From assembly GCF_024435355.1 (NCBI RefSeq), contig NZ_JAMJWG010000023.1:1-64000 (forward strand): a stretch of 64,000 nt of DNA, read 5' to 3'. The notes beneath the pieces are model-generated. The model did not search any database. It was not told where the DNA came from and saw nothing but the letters and a program-made list of their open reading frames with translations. This DNA comes from Streptomyces odontomachi (GTDB taxonomy: Bacteria; Actinomycetota; Actinomycetes; Streptomycetales; Streptomycetaceae). Both the position numbers and the translations under genes were made by a program. Below, one piece after another: positions 35,238 through 44,056 of the stretch (the first letter of the stretch is position 1; every line of letters starts with the position of its first letter).

Positions 35238-35834
35238 TCAGGGCGGGGGGTTCGGGCCGGGCGGGGAGATCCGGTCGGCGTTGTCGATCAGCCTCTCGAC
35301 GATGGGCAGGGCGACGTGCATGGCGAGCGCGAGGGCGGCCTCGTCCTCGGCGGGCAGGGTCTCCAGCAGCGCCGCCAGCCGGCTCCGCCGGGCCTGACGC
35401 AGCTCGAACAGCAGCGCGCGGCCCGCGTCGGTGATGTCGACCAGCGCGGCACGACCGTCCTCGGGATCGGGCACCCGGGTGGCCAGCTCCTGCCGTACCA
35501 GCCGTTGGACGAGCTGGGTCATGGACGGCTGGCTGACGCCTTCCGCGGCCGCCAGTGCGGTGAGGCGGACCGGGCCTTCACCTTCGAGCGTGGAGAGCAC
35601 CGCGCCGGCGATGAGGCTGAGGTCCTGCCGTGCGCTCACATGGCGCACCATCAGCTTGGCCACCCGCTCGATCGACTCGGCGATGCGCTCGCGATCCCGT
35701 TCGTGGCCGTGCCCGTGGCCGTGCCCGTGGCCGTGCCCGTGGCGAGGCTCGCGGTCGTGCTCATCCCTGTGCTCGTGCTCGTACCCTGCTCGTTCCACCC
35801 TTGATTTATATCCTTGGCCTATACAACCAAACAA
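35238..35834 (-). CDS. MarR-family regulator with a (Gly-His)n N-terminus
   Basis: Up to 198 aa (TTG 35834) or about 186 aa (GTG 35798). Winged-helix core: VRLTALAAAEGVSQPSMTQL (recognition helix) and the wing RVPDPEDGRAALVDITDAG. Before it lies a His-rich run with seven Gly-His pairs, encoded by a 12-bp tandem repeat at about 35701-35752, and more His in YEHEHRDEHD. Likely controls the P450 operon just downstream. The His run could bind metal ions. Confidence 0.85.
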   Translation of the reverse strand: MFGCIGQGYKSRVERAGYEHEHRDEHDREPRHGHGHGHGHGHGHERDRERIAESIERVAKLMVRHVSARQDLSLIAGAVLSTLEGEGPVRLTALAAAEGVSQPSMTQLVQRLVRQELATRVPDPEDGRAALVDITDAGRALLFELRQARRSRLAALLETLPAEDEAALALAMHVALPIVERLIDNADRISPPGPNPPP

Positions 35835-35841
35835 TCAATCT
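35808..35841. promoter_or_regulatory. A/T-rich control region of the marR gene
   Basis: An unusually A/T-rich stretch with ttgattt at its left end and aaacaatcaa at its right end in inverted orientation, around the possible start codons. A plausible MarR autoregulatory operator. The rest of 35835-36143 (309 bp), between divergent genes, holds no gene. Confidence 0.4.
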
Positions 35842-36143
35842 GGGGGAACGGCGAGACTTGGCCTGATTCTCTTCACATTTTGCATAGGGATATGAAGTTA
35901 CTGCCACCGGAAGGTCGGATCGTGACGGTGCCGCCCCGGCGGCCGGTCAGCCCTTCCCCGTGGATATTCCCGGCAAAGCGGAAGCGAGGGTCACAGTAAT
36001 CGGACCGTCATCTGCAAGCCCCTGTATGACTACGCGCGTTGACCATAAGCTGCCGTACGGCGGAATTTGGCCTGCGGACCCGCAGCAGCGGTTCGGAGCC
36101 GGCCGTCGAGGCTCCAGAACCAGCGTCACACCCAGGGGGAAAC

Positions 36144-37958
36144 GTGTCATCGAGGGCTCGCCATCGGCGCAAAAGCCAACGTACGCAGCGACTTCTCACC
36201 GCTCTCGCCGGTCTGGCCACGGGGGGTGCGATGCTCGCGACGCTGCCGAACGGCGCGCAGGCCGGCCAGGTCGAGCACAGCCCAGCGGGTGCCGCGTCCC
36301 GCACGGTCGACGTGCAGATGCTGTCGTTCAACGACTTCCACGGCAATCTCCAGCCCCCCACCGGTTCGTCCGGCCAGATCGCCGAGACCGGGCCGGACGG
36401 CACGACGAAGCAGGTCGCGGCGGGGGGCGTCGAGTACCTGGCCAGCTCGCTGCGGACGGCACGCGAGGGCCACCCGTACTCGGTGACCACGGCGGCGGGC
36501 GACCTGATCGGCGCCAGCCCGCTGCTCTCCGGCCTCTTCCACGACGAGCCCACCATCGAGGCGATGAACGGCCTCGGGCTGGACGTCACCAGCGTCGGCA
36601 ACCACGAGTTCGACGAGGGCGCCACCGAGCTGGCCCGCATGCAGAACGGCGGCTGCCACCCCGAGGACGGCTGCTTCGAGCAGGGCAAGACGTTCGAGGG
36701 CGCCGACTTCCCCTACCTCACGGCCAATGTGACGGACGAGAAGACCGGCAAGCCGATCCTCAAACCGTACTGGGTGTGGAAGCACAACGGCGTCAAGATC
36801 GGCTTCATCGGTGTGACGCTGGAGGGCACGCCGAACATCGTGTCGGCCGAGGGCGTCAAGGGCCTGAAGTTCCACGACGAGATCGAGACGGTCAACAAGT
36901 ACGCCAAGGAACTGGACCGGCAGGGCGTGAAGTCCATCGTCGCGCTCATCCACGAGGGCGGCATGCCGGCCTCCACCTCGTACAACTACGACTGTGACTC
37001 CCCGGGCGCCGGCGACGGCGTCTCGGGACCGATCGTGGACATCGCCAAGGGCATATCGCCCAAGGTCGACGCGCTGGTCACGGGCCACACCCACCAGGCC
37101 TACGTGTGCACGATCCCGGACCCGTCCGGCCGGCCGCGCATGGTCACCTCGGCGTCGTCCTTCGGCCGCCTCTACACCGACACCACGCTGACCTACGACC
37201 GCCGCACCGGTGACATCGTGCGCACCAGCGTCGAGTCGGCGAACCACGTGGTCACCCGCGACCAGCCCAAGGCCGCCGACATGACGGCCCTCATCGACCG
37301 CTGGAACAAGCTGGCCGAGCCCGTCGCCAACCGCCCCATCGGCTACATCGCGGCCGACATCAGCAAAGGTGACGCCCCCGAGGAGCCGCTCGGCGACCTG
37401 ATCGCCGACGCCCAGCTCGCGCACGCCAAGTCGCTCGACGACAAGTCCGTCATCGCGTTGATGAACCCGGGCGGCGTCCGAGCCGACCTGACGTACGCGG
37501 CGAGCGGCAGCGAGGGCGACGGGGTGGTGACGTACGGCGAGGCGTTCACGGTCCAGCCGTTCAGCAACACGGTCAACCTGGCCGACCTCACCGGCGCCCA
37601 GCTGATCACGGTGCTCCAGCAGCAGGTCAGCGGGGCCAACGAGGCATCACCGAAGATCCTCCAGATCTCCGACGGTCTCACGTACACCCTCGACATGACC
37701 AAGTCGGGCGCGGACCGCGTGGTCACCGACTCCGTGAAGCTGAACGGCGTGGCGATCGACCCGGCGGCCACCTACCGGGTCGCGATGAACAGCTTCCTCG
37801 CCGGCGGCGGCGACGGCTTCCCGGAGCTGGCCAAGGGCACGAACCCGCTGGTCGGCGAGGACGACCTGGCCGCACTCGCGGACTACCTGACGGCGAAGTC
37901 ATCAGCGGACGCACCGCTGCCGGTACCGGCAGCGGACCGGATCACGGTGGTGGGGTAG
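36144..37958 (+). CDS. Secreted bifunctional metallophosphatase/5'-nucleotidase
   Basis: 604 aa, UshA/5'-nucleotidase family. Signal peptide TQRLLTALAGLATGGAMLATL with AQA cleavage; metallophosphatase domain with VQMLSFNDFHGNLQP, TAAGDLIGASP, SVGNHEFDEG and VTGHTHQAYVC; C-terminal nucleotide-binding domain (MNPGGVRADLTYA, GEAFTVQPFSNTV, SFLAGGGDGFPEL). GTG 36144 follows an AGGGGGA site. No LPXTG or membrane anchor at the C-terminus, so probably released. Liberates phosphate from extracellular nucleotides. Confidence 0.93.
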   Translation: MSSRARHRRKSQRTQRLLTALAGLATGGAMLATLPNGAQAGQVEHSPAGAASRTVDVQMLSFNDFHGNLQPPTGSSGQIAETGPDGTTKQVAAGGVEYLASSLRTAREGHPYSVTTAAGDLIGASPLLSGLFHDEPTIEAMNGLGLDVTSVGNHEFDEGATELARMQNGGCHPEDGCFEQGKTFEGADFPYLTANVTDEKTGKPILKPYWVWKHNGVKIGFIGVTLEGTPNIVSAEGVKGLKFHDEIETVNKYAKELDRQGVKSIVALIHEGGMPASTSYNYDCDSPGAGDGVSGPIVDIAKGISPKVDALVTGHTHQAYVCTIPDPSGRPRMVTSASSFGRLYTDTTLTYDRRTGDIVRTSVESANHVVTRDQPKAADMTALIDRWNKLAEPVANRPIGYIAADISKGDAPEEPLGDLIADAQLAHAKSLDDKSVIALMNPGGVRADLTYAASGSEGDGVVTYGEAFTVQPFSNTVNLADLTGAQLITVLQQQVSGANEASPKILQISDGLTYTLDMTKSGADRVVTDSVKLNGVAIDPAATYRVAMNSFLAGGGDGFPELAKGTNPLVGEDDLAALADYLTAKSSADAPLPVPAADRITVVG

Positions 37959-37982
37959 CGGTAGCCGTAGCAAGAGCGGCAC

Positions 37983-38060
37983 CGGTAACGGTTCTGGTTC
38001 CGGTTCTGGTTCCCGCTCTGGTTCCGGTAACGGTTCCGGTTCCCGCGGTGGTACGCGGGA
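37983..38060. repeat. Gly-Ser type hexanucleotide tract after the nucleotidase
   Basis: Degenerate ggttcc/ggttct repeats reading as Gly-Ser codons in one plus frame. They follow several in-frame stops and are not part of the gene as it stands; may be a remnant of a linker or a slippage product. Confidence 0.6.
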
Positions 38061-38144
38061 CTTCGGGGGCGGTGGGCTTGGGCCTGTCGCCCCTGATGGG
38101 TTGTCAGGGACGCTGGTGTGACCAGGGAACGTCCACGTGTGTCG

Positions 38145-38498
38145 TCAGCCCGCCGCCGGCGTGGGCGTGTCGTCGGCCTGGATGTCGAACTTGATGTTGT
38201 CCCCGTCGACCGAGGTCACCGTGACCGTCACACCCAGGGTGCTGCCGTCGGACGCCGTGAGCGTGCAACGAGTGGTGGTGCCCTTCTTCCCTTCGAGGTC
38301 TTCGGGGCAGGCCATGTCCGGCTTGGGCTGATTCATCTTGGCGGCGAGCCGCTCGGCGACCGTGTCAGCCAGCTTTTCCTTGGACATCTTCGGGGTGGTC
38401 TCTCCCACGCTGACTGATGCCGAGCAGCCGGCGAGCAGCGCGGCCGTGGCCACGGCCGAGAGGCCGCATTTTGCCGCGGACGGACGGGTCTTGATCAT
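38145..38498 (-). CDS. DUF4333 lipoprotein
   Basis: 117 aa. Signal peptide with lipobox (ATAALLAGC), Ser-rich linker, then a DUF4333 domain with a conserved Cys pair (PDMACPEDLEGKKGTTTRC) and strands ASDGSTLGVTVTVTSVDGD. ATG 38498 has an AAAGGAA site. Extracytoplasmic, function unknown. Confidence 0.85.
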   Translation of the reverse strand: MIKTRPSAAKCGLSAVATAALLAGCSASVSVGETTPKMSKEKLADTVAERLAAKMNQPKPDMACPEDLEGKKGTTTRCTLTASDGSTLGVTVTVTSVDGDNIKFDIQADDTPTPAAG

Positions 38499-38666
38499 CG
38501 TGAGTTCCTTTTCTGTTCTTCCGGAGAAACCGGGAGCCGTGGGCGTGCGCTCATTCTCTGCCGCCTGGCGGACGGACGCCTGGCGACGCGTCCGTCCGCC
38601 AGGGGCCTTGACCGCTGCCGGTCTTCGGTTCACAGCGGCACATGATGTCCGCAATAATCTCAAGTC

Positions 38667-39380
38667 ATGGACCAACTGCTGGGAATTTTGCTGAATGTGT
38701 TCTTCTTCGCTGCCATCGCAGGAATGTTCGTCCTGGTCATCCGGATGTTCATCAGCTCGAACAAGGAGGACAAGCGCATCCGACAGGGCTGGTCGGAGCT
38801 CGGCCGGTTCACCGCGGAACATGGCTGGACACATGAGCAACGCGCGCGGGGACAGGCCACTCGGTACTGTGGCGTGGGGCCCATGCCTGGCAGCGGGTCG
38901 GGCCTGAGCGCCTGGCACCACATCACGGGGGAGTTCCGTGACCGCGCCTTCGCGAGCTTCGAGTACCGCGCCGTCAATGCTTCTGGTGATCTGGGCGAAG
39001 GTAAGAAACGGCCCATCATCCACACGTTACTCATGGTCTCGGTACCTGGCTCGGGGCCGGCCACGGAGATTCTCCAACCGAGCAAGCTGAACGTGCTGCT
39101 GGACCGGAGGCCCAGCATACGGCTCGGCATCCCCGAATTTGATGAGAAATTTCGCGTTGTCACCGGAGACGAAGCATGGGTCCGAAACCTCCTGAGTGAC
39201 TCCGTGGTGTCTTTCCTGCTCACTGATCCACGCGCCAAGAGGTTCGAGCTTGAACTTCGCCAGGACGAGTTGTTCACGTGGTACAAGGGCACCCTGTCTC
39301 CACACGCCCTCGAAGAGGGCTTGAACTACCTGTGCGACGTGCTGGACCGGATTCCCACGCAGGCATGGACTGCGGCCTGA
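38667..39380 (+). CDS. Hypothetical protein with one N-terminal membrane helix
   Basis: 237 aa. LLGILLNVFFFAAIAGMFVLVIRMF anchors the protein; the remaining part is cytoplasmic by the positive-inside rule (SSNKEDKRIRQG). It has a mixed alpha/beta pattern (FASFEYRAVNASG, HTLLMVSVPGSGP, FELELRQDELFTWYKG) similar to small DUF3137-like domains. Not recognised with certainty. Lies next to the type VII-like cassette and ends shortly before it, convergently. Confidence 0.7.
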   Translation: MDQLLGILLNVFFFAAIAGMFVLVIRMFISSNKEDKRIRQGWSELGRFTAEHGWTHEQRARGQATRYCGVGPMPGSGSGLSAWHHITGEFRDRAFASFEYRAVNASGDLGEGKKRPIIHTLLMVSVPGSGPATEILQPSKLNVLLDRRPSIRLGIPEFDEKFRVVTGDEAWVRNLLSDSVVSFLLTDPRAKRFELELRQDELFTWYKGTLSPHALEEGLNYLCDVLDRIPTQAWTAA

Positions 39381-39438
39381 ACGAAACCGAGTGCCTCCTG
39401 GATCGGCGCCAGGACGGCGCGAAGCGGATGACGAGACG

Positions 39439-39954
39439 CTAGGCAGGGGCCTCGTTCTCCGGACGTACCGTGCCAAGGAACTCCTGGAAGTCGCCGACGA
39501 CCTCGTCGAGTTGGTTCCGCTTCGCGGTGAGTACGATCTCGATCACCGCGCGCTGCGCCGGATGGTTGACGTCCTCCATGCCGAGGTACACCTGGCTCTG
39601 GCACAGCTCTATGGGCTCTCCCCGCAAGGTGGTGGAGAGAATGACGTTCTGGACCACCCCAGGCGAGTCCGTCAGACCTGGGATGTCCGGTGTGCCCACG
39701 TTGGTCTTGCTGACGACCCGCACGGGCCCACCCTGCGCCAGCCTGGGCACGGCCTCGTCGGCGATCTGCGACATGGTGGCGCCGTCGTTGCGCATCGTGC
39801 CGGAGATGGTGATGTTCGCCGTGAACCCGCCGTCGATGGAGGCGGGATGGATGGCGACAAAGGCGACGTTGGGCGCTCCCACCTCGTCCGGCGGTGCCGC
39901 CTGCCAGCCGCCCGGCAGTGCGAAGGAAAGCTTGATCGGCAAGGTGGCTGTCAT
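39439..39954 (-). CDS. Hypothetical protein, LpqN/Mog1-PsbP-like pattern, in a T7SS-like cassette
   Basis: 171 aa without a signal peptide. Strand-rich: FALPGGWQAAPPDEVGAPN, FTANITISGTMRND, VILSTTLRGEPIELCQSQVY, RAVIEIVLTAKRNQLDEVVG. The pattern (a lipid- or partner-binding sheet, then a final helix DFQEFLGTVRP) resembles LpqN/PsbP-like domains that in actinobacteria accompany secreted toxins. 48 bp downstream of the WXG-type gene, so probably the same operon; could be a chaperone or immunity-type partner. This is inference. Confidence 0.6.
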   Translation of the reverse strand: MTATLPIKLSFALPGGWQAAPPDEVGAPNVAFVAIHPASIDGGFTANITISGTMRNDGATMSQIADEAVPRLAQGGPVRVVSKTNVGTPDIPGLTDSPGVVQNVILSTTLRGEPIELCQSQVYLGMEDVNHPAQRAVIEIVLTAKRNQLDEVVGDFQEFLGTVRPENEAPA

Positions 39955-40002
39955 GGTGAATCCCCATCTTCCAGTGAACGTCGACCGAGGTCAGGACAGG
40001 AC

Positions 40003-41301
40003 TTAGAGCAAGCTGCCGACCGTGTGGTCCCAGGCGCCGCCCACGGCATGTCCCGCGTCACCGAGCGTGTCGACCACCTTGCCAGGATCGACGGTGATGT
40101 TGCCGCCGACCTTGCCGCCGAGTCCCAGCCCGATCCCGGCTTCTCCGCCGATGGTGAACTTGCCGTCCTTCATGCCCAGGTCCGCATTGGCCTCGGCGCC
40201 CACACCCGCCCATCCCTCCGCGGTCCCACCGACGCCAATGCCTCCGATGTCGGCGGATCCCGACCCGGAGACCTTCCCTCCCGCGAACGCCTCAGCACCG
40301 GCGTGCAGTCCGTCCTTGCCGACGGACGCCTTCACCGACGCGTCGGCGCCGACGTAGGCCTTGCCCTCGCCTTGGAGAGCGAAAATGCCTTTTTCCATGC
40401 TGCCGTTTGCGTAGGCCTGTGCCAGGTAGGCGGACCCCGAGGCGCCGACCTGTGCCCGGCCGTTTGTGACGCTCGCACCGACGGAGCCGTCGGCGCCGAG
40501 CACCGCGATGCCCGCCCCGCCCTTCAACGTGATACCGCCTGCTTTCGTCTCACCAGAGACGCCGGCCTCCCAGGCGTTGGCCTTCCCCGACCACTCGGCC
40601 AGCTTGATTTCCACGTCGGGTTTCTTGCCGGGGGTGGCTCCGTCGCCGTCCTCGGACTCGCCGGGCTTGTTCCGCAGGTACCAGTTACCGTCGTCGTCCT
40701 TACCGAACTGCTTTTCCCTGCGGCGCCAGTGGCTGGCCTCGTCCTTTTTCCACTTCTTCTTCTCCTTGGTCCATGCCGAGGGAGAAATGGCACTCTTGGC
40801 GACGTTGTGGTCTTCCCACCACTTCTTGGCGTCGACGCCGCTCCTGGTCGCCACGAGCCAGTCGGGGCTGTCGGCTGCGCTCCCCGCGAGGTCGTCAAGC
40901 TTCTTGGTCAGCGCGTCGGCCGCCTCCTTGAGCTGCTTGCGCGCGGAACTCAGCAGGTGTTCGGCGCCCTCGTGGTCCCCGTCCTTCCACGTGAGGATCG
41001 CCGTCCGGGCCTGACCCTGTGCCCAGGTCAGAGTGGAGGCGTAGGTCTTGACCGCCGCGGAGGCTCCGGACATCGCGTCGCTCGCGAAGTACCAGTTCTT
41101 CTTCTCCTTGGCCAAGGTGGGCCAGAAGACATTGCTGGCCTCGCCGATCCAGCCCTTGATGCGCAGGTCGCGCAGGGCGTCGCCGATGTCATTGAACTTC
41201 TTGGCCCACTTGTTGAGGTCGCTCTCGAGGTCGTCCAGCTTGCCGGGCTCTCCCGGGATGAGGTCCTTTGGGTCGTCCGTCGACCCGAGGCTGCTTCCCA
41301 T
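40003..41301 (-). CDS. Putative T7SS-secreted WXG-type protein with Gly-rich repeat domain
   Basis: 432 aa. The N-terminal 130 residues are helical with the WXG turn in IKGWIGEASNVFWPTL and a second helical hairpin (TWAQGQARTAILTWKDGDHEG). A charged Lys/Glu/Trp middle (KEKKKWKKDEASHWRRREKQ) leads into about 190 residues of repeating Gly-Ala-Glu/Asp-x motifs (GADASVKASVGKDGLHAGAE, GGTAEGWAGVGAEANADLG). No recognisable nuclease, ADP-ribosyl or deaminase domain. Known as putative T7SS-secreted proteins in Streptomyces. Last residues VGSLL give no signal. Operon with the genes on both sides. Confidence 0.7.
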   Translation of the reverse strand: MGSSLGSTDDPKDLIPGEPGKLDDLESDLNKWAKKFNDIGDALRDLRIKGWIGEASNVFWPTLAKEKKNWYFASDAMSGASAAVKTYASTLTWAQGQARTAILTWKDGDHEGAEHLLSSARKQLKEAADALTKKLDDLAGSAADSPDWLVATRSGVDAKKWWEDHNVAKSAISPSAWTKEKKKWKKDEASHWRRREKQFGKDDDGNWYLRNKPGESEDGDGATPGKKPDVEIKLAEWSGKANAWEAGVSGETKAGGITLKGGAGIAVLGADGSVGASVTNGRAQVGASGSAYLAQAYANGSMEKGIFALQGEGKAYVGADASVKASVGKDGLHAGAEAFAGGKVSGSGSADIGGIGVGGTAEGWAGVGAEANADLGMKDGKFTIGGEAGIGLGLGGKVGGNITVDPGKVVDTLGDAGHAVGGAWDHTVGSLL

Positions 41302-41324
41302 GGCTGCGCTTCCCCCGCCCGCGC

Positions 41325-41630
41325 CTAGACCAGCACCGTCTTGACGGACTTGACTGCCTGCTTGATCGCCAAGTCCGTGTCCTCGTAGTCACCGTTGGCC
41401 TTGTGCAGGCCCTCGGCCAAGGTCGCCGCACAGTTGGCGAGGAACGCGGACCCCGACTCCCACGTCGCGCAGAAGGTCACCAACGCCGCTGCCGCGTCGT
41501 CGTCCCCGAGCTTCGGGGCACCTTCCGCCGGATCGCCTAAGTCCACCTTCTTGACCGGTTTGAGAATTTCCAAAATGTCCGCCCCACCCTTTTTGAGAGT
41601 GCCTGGACTTACTCCCAGATCGCCAGCCAC
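41325..41630 (-). CDS. ESX-type small helical protein with YxxxD motif
   Basis: 101 aa from GTG 41630, which has a GGGGGGA site. Two helices around TFCATWESGSAFLANCAATL and a C-terminal tail carrying YEDTD, the Y-x-x-x-D/E secretion signal of type VII substrates. It is placed 23 bp before the large WXG-type gene, as small ESX-type partners often are. A frame open to 41702 exists but starts without a ribosome site. Confidence 0.65.
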   Translation of the reverse strand: MAGDLGVSPGTLKKGGADILEILKPVKKVDLGDPAEGAPKLGDDDAAAALVTFCATWESGSAFLANCAATLAEGLHKANGDYEDTDLAIKQAVKSVKTVLV

Positions 41631-42053
41631 GGCAGATCCCCCCGTTTTATTAACTCCGCCTTGTGCGGAGCCACTTCTTTGTCGAGCAGCGCACGCTAGC
41701 ACCCGACATGCACTGGAAGTTGTCGTTCTGGGCGGGTCACAGCCCTGGTCACCTGCCGCTCAACCGTTCCTTTCTGTATTGGCTACAGAACTAATCCGCT
41801 GGTCGGCGCGTCGTCCCGGGGGCGGCCGGGCGACTACTGATGGCGCAGTCGGTGGTGGACGCACCGCTTTCGGCCGCGTCGGTTGACCGGATCTGAGCGG
41901 TGCAATGACTCTTTCGCCCGGCGGACAGCGCCCCCGCGAGCGCGGGAGGGCGGACTGCAACCGCGCGCCCCTGACGCGACGTCATATCGTCCGATGAGGC
42001 GTCACTAGACGTTCGTGATCGGGTGGGGACACCCCGGTGTGACAGGAGCGACC
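41631..42053. other. Intergenic, nothing recognised
   Basis: 423 bp between divergent genes, with patches of lower GC (ccttgtgcgg, tttctgtattggctacagaa). No gene or clear operator. A G/C hairpin is possible near 41930-41953. Confidence 0.35.
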
Positions 42054-42380
42054 ATGGCCAAGGCCACCACCAAGCGAACCGCCTGGTTCGTGCTGTGGGC
42101 GGTCGTCGCCGCGATTTTCGCGCTCGCCAACGTGCGGGTGTTCGTGCCGGGCGCCTCCGACGACTACCGGCCGAGATGCGACCACCAGTGGATGCAGCCC
42201 GGCGACGCCTGCATTGGCAGCGGCGGTGGCTCCTACGACGAGATGGTCCACGACCACGAACGCAACCAGGAGCTTCTGTTCCTAATCAGCTGCCCGCTGA
42301 CGTTCGTCTTCACCGGCCTCGCCATCGGCGAGCGACGGCGCGCCAGGCGCATGAAGCGGCGGGTGGGGAAGGCGTCCTGA
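42054..42380 (+). CDS. Small membrane protein with two helices
   Basis: 108 aa. Helix 1 AWFVLWAVVAAIFALANVRVF, an exported loop with two Cys (RPRCDHQWMQPGDACIGSGG), helix 2 LLFLISCPLTFVFTGLAIG, then an Arg-rich cytoplasmic end. The two loop Cys may form a disulfide. ATG 42054 with an AGGAG site. Family unknown. Confidence 0.65.
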   Translation: MAKATTKRTAWFVLWAVVAAIFALANVRVFVPGASDDYRPRCDHQWMQPGDACIGSGGGSYDEMVHDHERNQELLFLISCPLTFVFTGLAIGERRRARRMKRRVGKAS

Positions 42381-42455
42381 CCGGCTTCGCCCGCGCGTTG
42401 GCCTGGTCGGTATGACCACTCTCGTGTTCATCGTCGGTGACGCCTCCGCGTCAGG

Positions 42456-42794
42456 TCACGTCTCGCCCAGCTGGCCGGCCACCAGCCGTCCGCCCCGGCT
42501 GTCCGCAATGCGCAGCACCTCCTCCAACGACTCCGTGGACCGGATGAGGGCGAACCGCACGGCGCGCTCACCCGCCTTCGCGTCGCCCAGCACCGCCCGC
42601 GCGCCCGCGAGCACCCGCGTCCCCGAGTCCAACTGCGCCGCCTCGATGTCGTCGGCGAGCTGGGACATGAGGCTGTCCTCATCGTCGGTGTTGAGGTAGC
42701 ACGGCTTGCCGTTCTCTCCGGTCCAGGGGAGCAGGCGGAGTGGGGGGTGTTGCGGTGTCACGCCGCCGTTGCGGCCGGACCCTCGGTCGATCAT
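42456..42794 (-). CDS. Hypothetical protein divergent from an XRE regulator
   Basis: 112 aa. LRLLPWTGENGKPCYLNTDDEDSLMSQLADD followed by an all-helical second half (ARAVLGDAKAGERAVRFALIRSTESLEEVL). Proteins of this type are commonly encoded head-to-head with XRE/DUF5753 regulators in Streptomyces; role unknown. ATG 42794 fits the conserved-looking start. Shared promoter region 42795-42929 with A/T-rich gttacgcattcggcgta. Confidence 0.65.
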   Translation of the reverse strand: MIDRGSGRNGGVTPQHPPLRLLPWTGENGKPCYLNTDDEDSLMSQLADDIEAAQLDSGTRVLAGARAVLGDAKAGERAVRFALIRSTESLEEVLRIADSRGGRLVAGQLGET

Positions 42795-42929
42795 CCGTGA
42801 TGCTCCTTGCGTGGTCTCTGCGGCTCTCGTTCCGTAATTTCCGTTTGATGATTCATGGTTACGCATTCGGCGTACGCTGCTACAGAACGTGATAACTGCC
42901 GGTGGGCAGGACAACGGGAGGGGTGTGCG

Positions 42930-43862
42930 GTGACGGGTACGGGCCAGGGTGACCGGGGCGTTCAGGGCAAGCAGGGCGAGCAGTCCACCGAGGGCGACAG
43001 CCGCCCCCGCGGCGACCGGACCAACGAGGAGTCGGGCCGCGCGGCCCTGGGACGGACCCTGGCCTACCTACGCGCGAAGGCCGGGAAGTCCCTGGCCCAG
43101 CTCGCCGAGGAGACGGCTTACGACAAGAGTTACTTGTGGCGCCTGGAGGTGGGGCAACGGCTCTCGAAGAGGGCCGTGATGGAGGACCTGGACCGCTACT
43201 ACGGGACCGGGGATCTGCTGGTTCGGCTGTGGACGCTGGCGCGGAAGGATGTGTACGAGGATCGGTATAAGGAGGCCGTGCGCCTGGAGGCGTCGGCGAC
43301 GATGATGCAGATCTATACGCCGGGCATGCCGGGCTTGTTGCAGACCGAGGATTTCGCCAGGGCGACGATGTCACCTCCGTGGTTCAGCTACGAGGAAGCT
43401 GAGTTGGCCGAGGAGCAGGTTGCTGGCCGGATGGCCAGGCAGCAGCGGCTGGCGGGAGGCTCCCCGCCTGATGTGCGCTTCCTCATCGACGAAGCGGCGC
43501 TGCGACGCCCCCTACCGGACGCCAGGATCTGGGCTGGCCAGTTGCGCAGGCTTGTCGAAGCCACGGCCCAACCGTCGCTCGTCATCCAGGTACTCCCTTT
43601 CACCTCGGGTGCCCACCCGCTAATGAACGGAGGAGGCTCGTTGACCCTGCTCTGGCAGGCGGACGGCAGTGCGGTGGCCTACATGGAAGGCAACGCCTGT
43701 GGCGAGGTGTTCGAGGAACAGGCAGTGGTCACCCGGTACCGCCGGATCTACGATCGGCTGAGGGACCAAGCGCTGTCCCGGAGGGACCAAGCGCTGTCCC
43801 CGGAGGACTCGGCGGCCTTCATCAAGGGCATGTGGGAGGGGCATCAGTCGTGGAGCGCATAG
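42930..43862 (+). CDS. XRE-family regulator with DUF5753 domain
   Basis: 310 aa. N-terminal HTH (LGRTLAYLRAKAGKSLAQLA, then YDKSYLWRLEVGQRLSKRAV) at about residues 35-95, then DUF5753 (QIYTPGMPGLLQTEDFARAT, FLIDEAALRRPLPD, LPFTSGAHPLMNGGGSLTLL). GTG 42930 with a GGGAGGGG site. It overlaps the downstream DUF397 gene, the usual regulator-partner pair. A 21-bp tandem duplication near 43763-43803 repeats Arg-Asp-Gln-Ala-Leu-Ser-Arg in the C-terminal region. Confidence 0.88.
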   Translation: MTGTGQGDRGVQGKQGEQSTEGDSRPRGDRTNEESGRAALGRTLAYLRAKAGKSLAQLAEETAYDKSYLWRLEVGQRLSKRAVMEDLDRYYGTGDLLVRLWTLARKDVYEDRYKEAVRLEASATMMQIYTPGMPGLLQTEDFARATMSPPWFSYEEAELAEEQVAGRMARQQRLAGGSPPDVRFLIDEAALRRPLPDARIWAGQLRRLVEATAQPSLVIQVLPFTSGAHPLMNGGGSLTLLWQADGSAVAYMEGNACGEVFEEQAVVTRYRRIYDRLRDQALSRRDQALSPEDSAAFIKGMWEGHQSWSA

Positions 43863-44056
43863 ACCTGAGCACGGCCATATGGCGCAAGTCGAGTCACAGC
43901 GACGGCGGTTTGAACAACTGCGTCGAGGTCGCCGACAACGTCCCCGACCTCGTCCCCGTCCGCGACAGCAAGGCCCCTGACGGCCCGGTGGTCGTCTTCG
44001 CCACCGGGACATGGAGGACCTTCGTCGGAGCCGTTCGGGAGCAGAACGCGTCGTAG
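43850..44056 (+). CDS. DUF397-domain protein paired with XRE regulator
   Basis: 68 aa. Canonical DUF397: IWRKSSHSDGGLNNCVEVAD, VPVRDSKAPDGPVVVFATGT and WRTFV. GTG 43850 with a GGGAGGGG site, overlapping the last codons of the regulator. Probably binds the regulator and modulates it. Confidence 0.88.
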   Translation: MERIDLSTAIWRKSSHSDGGLNNCVEVADNVPDLVPVRDSKAPDGPVVVFATGTWRTFVGAVREQNAS

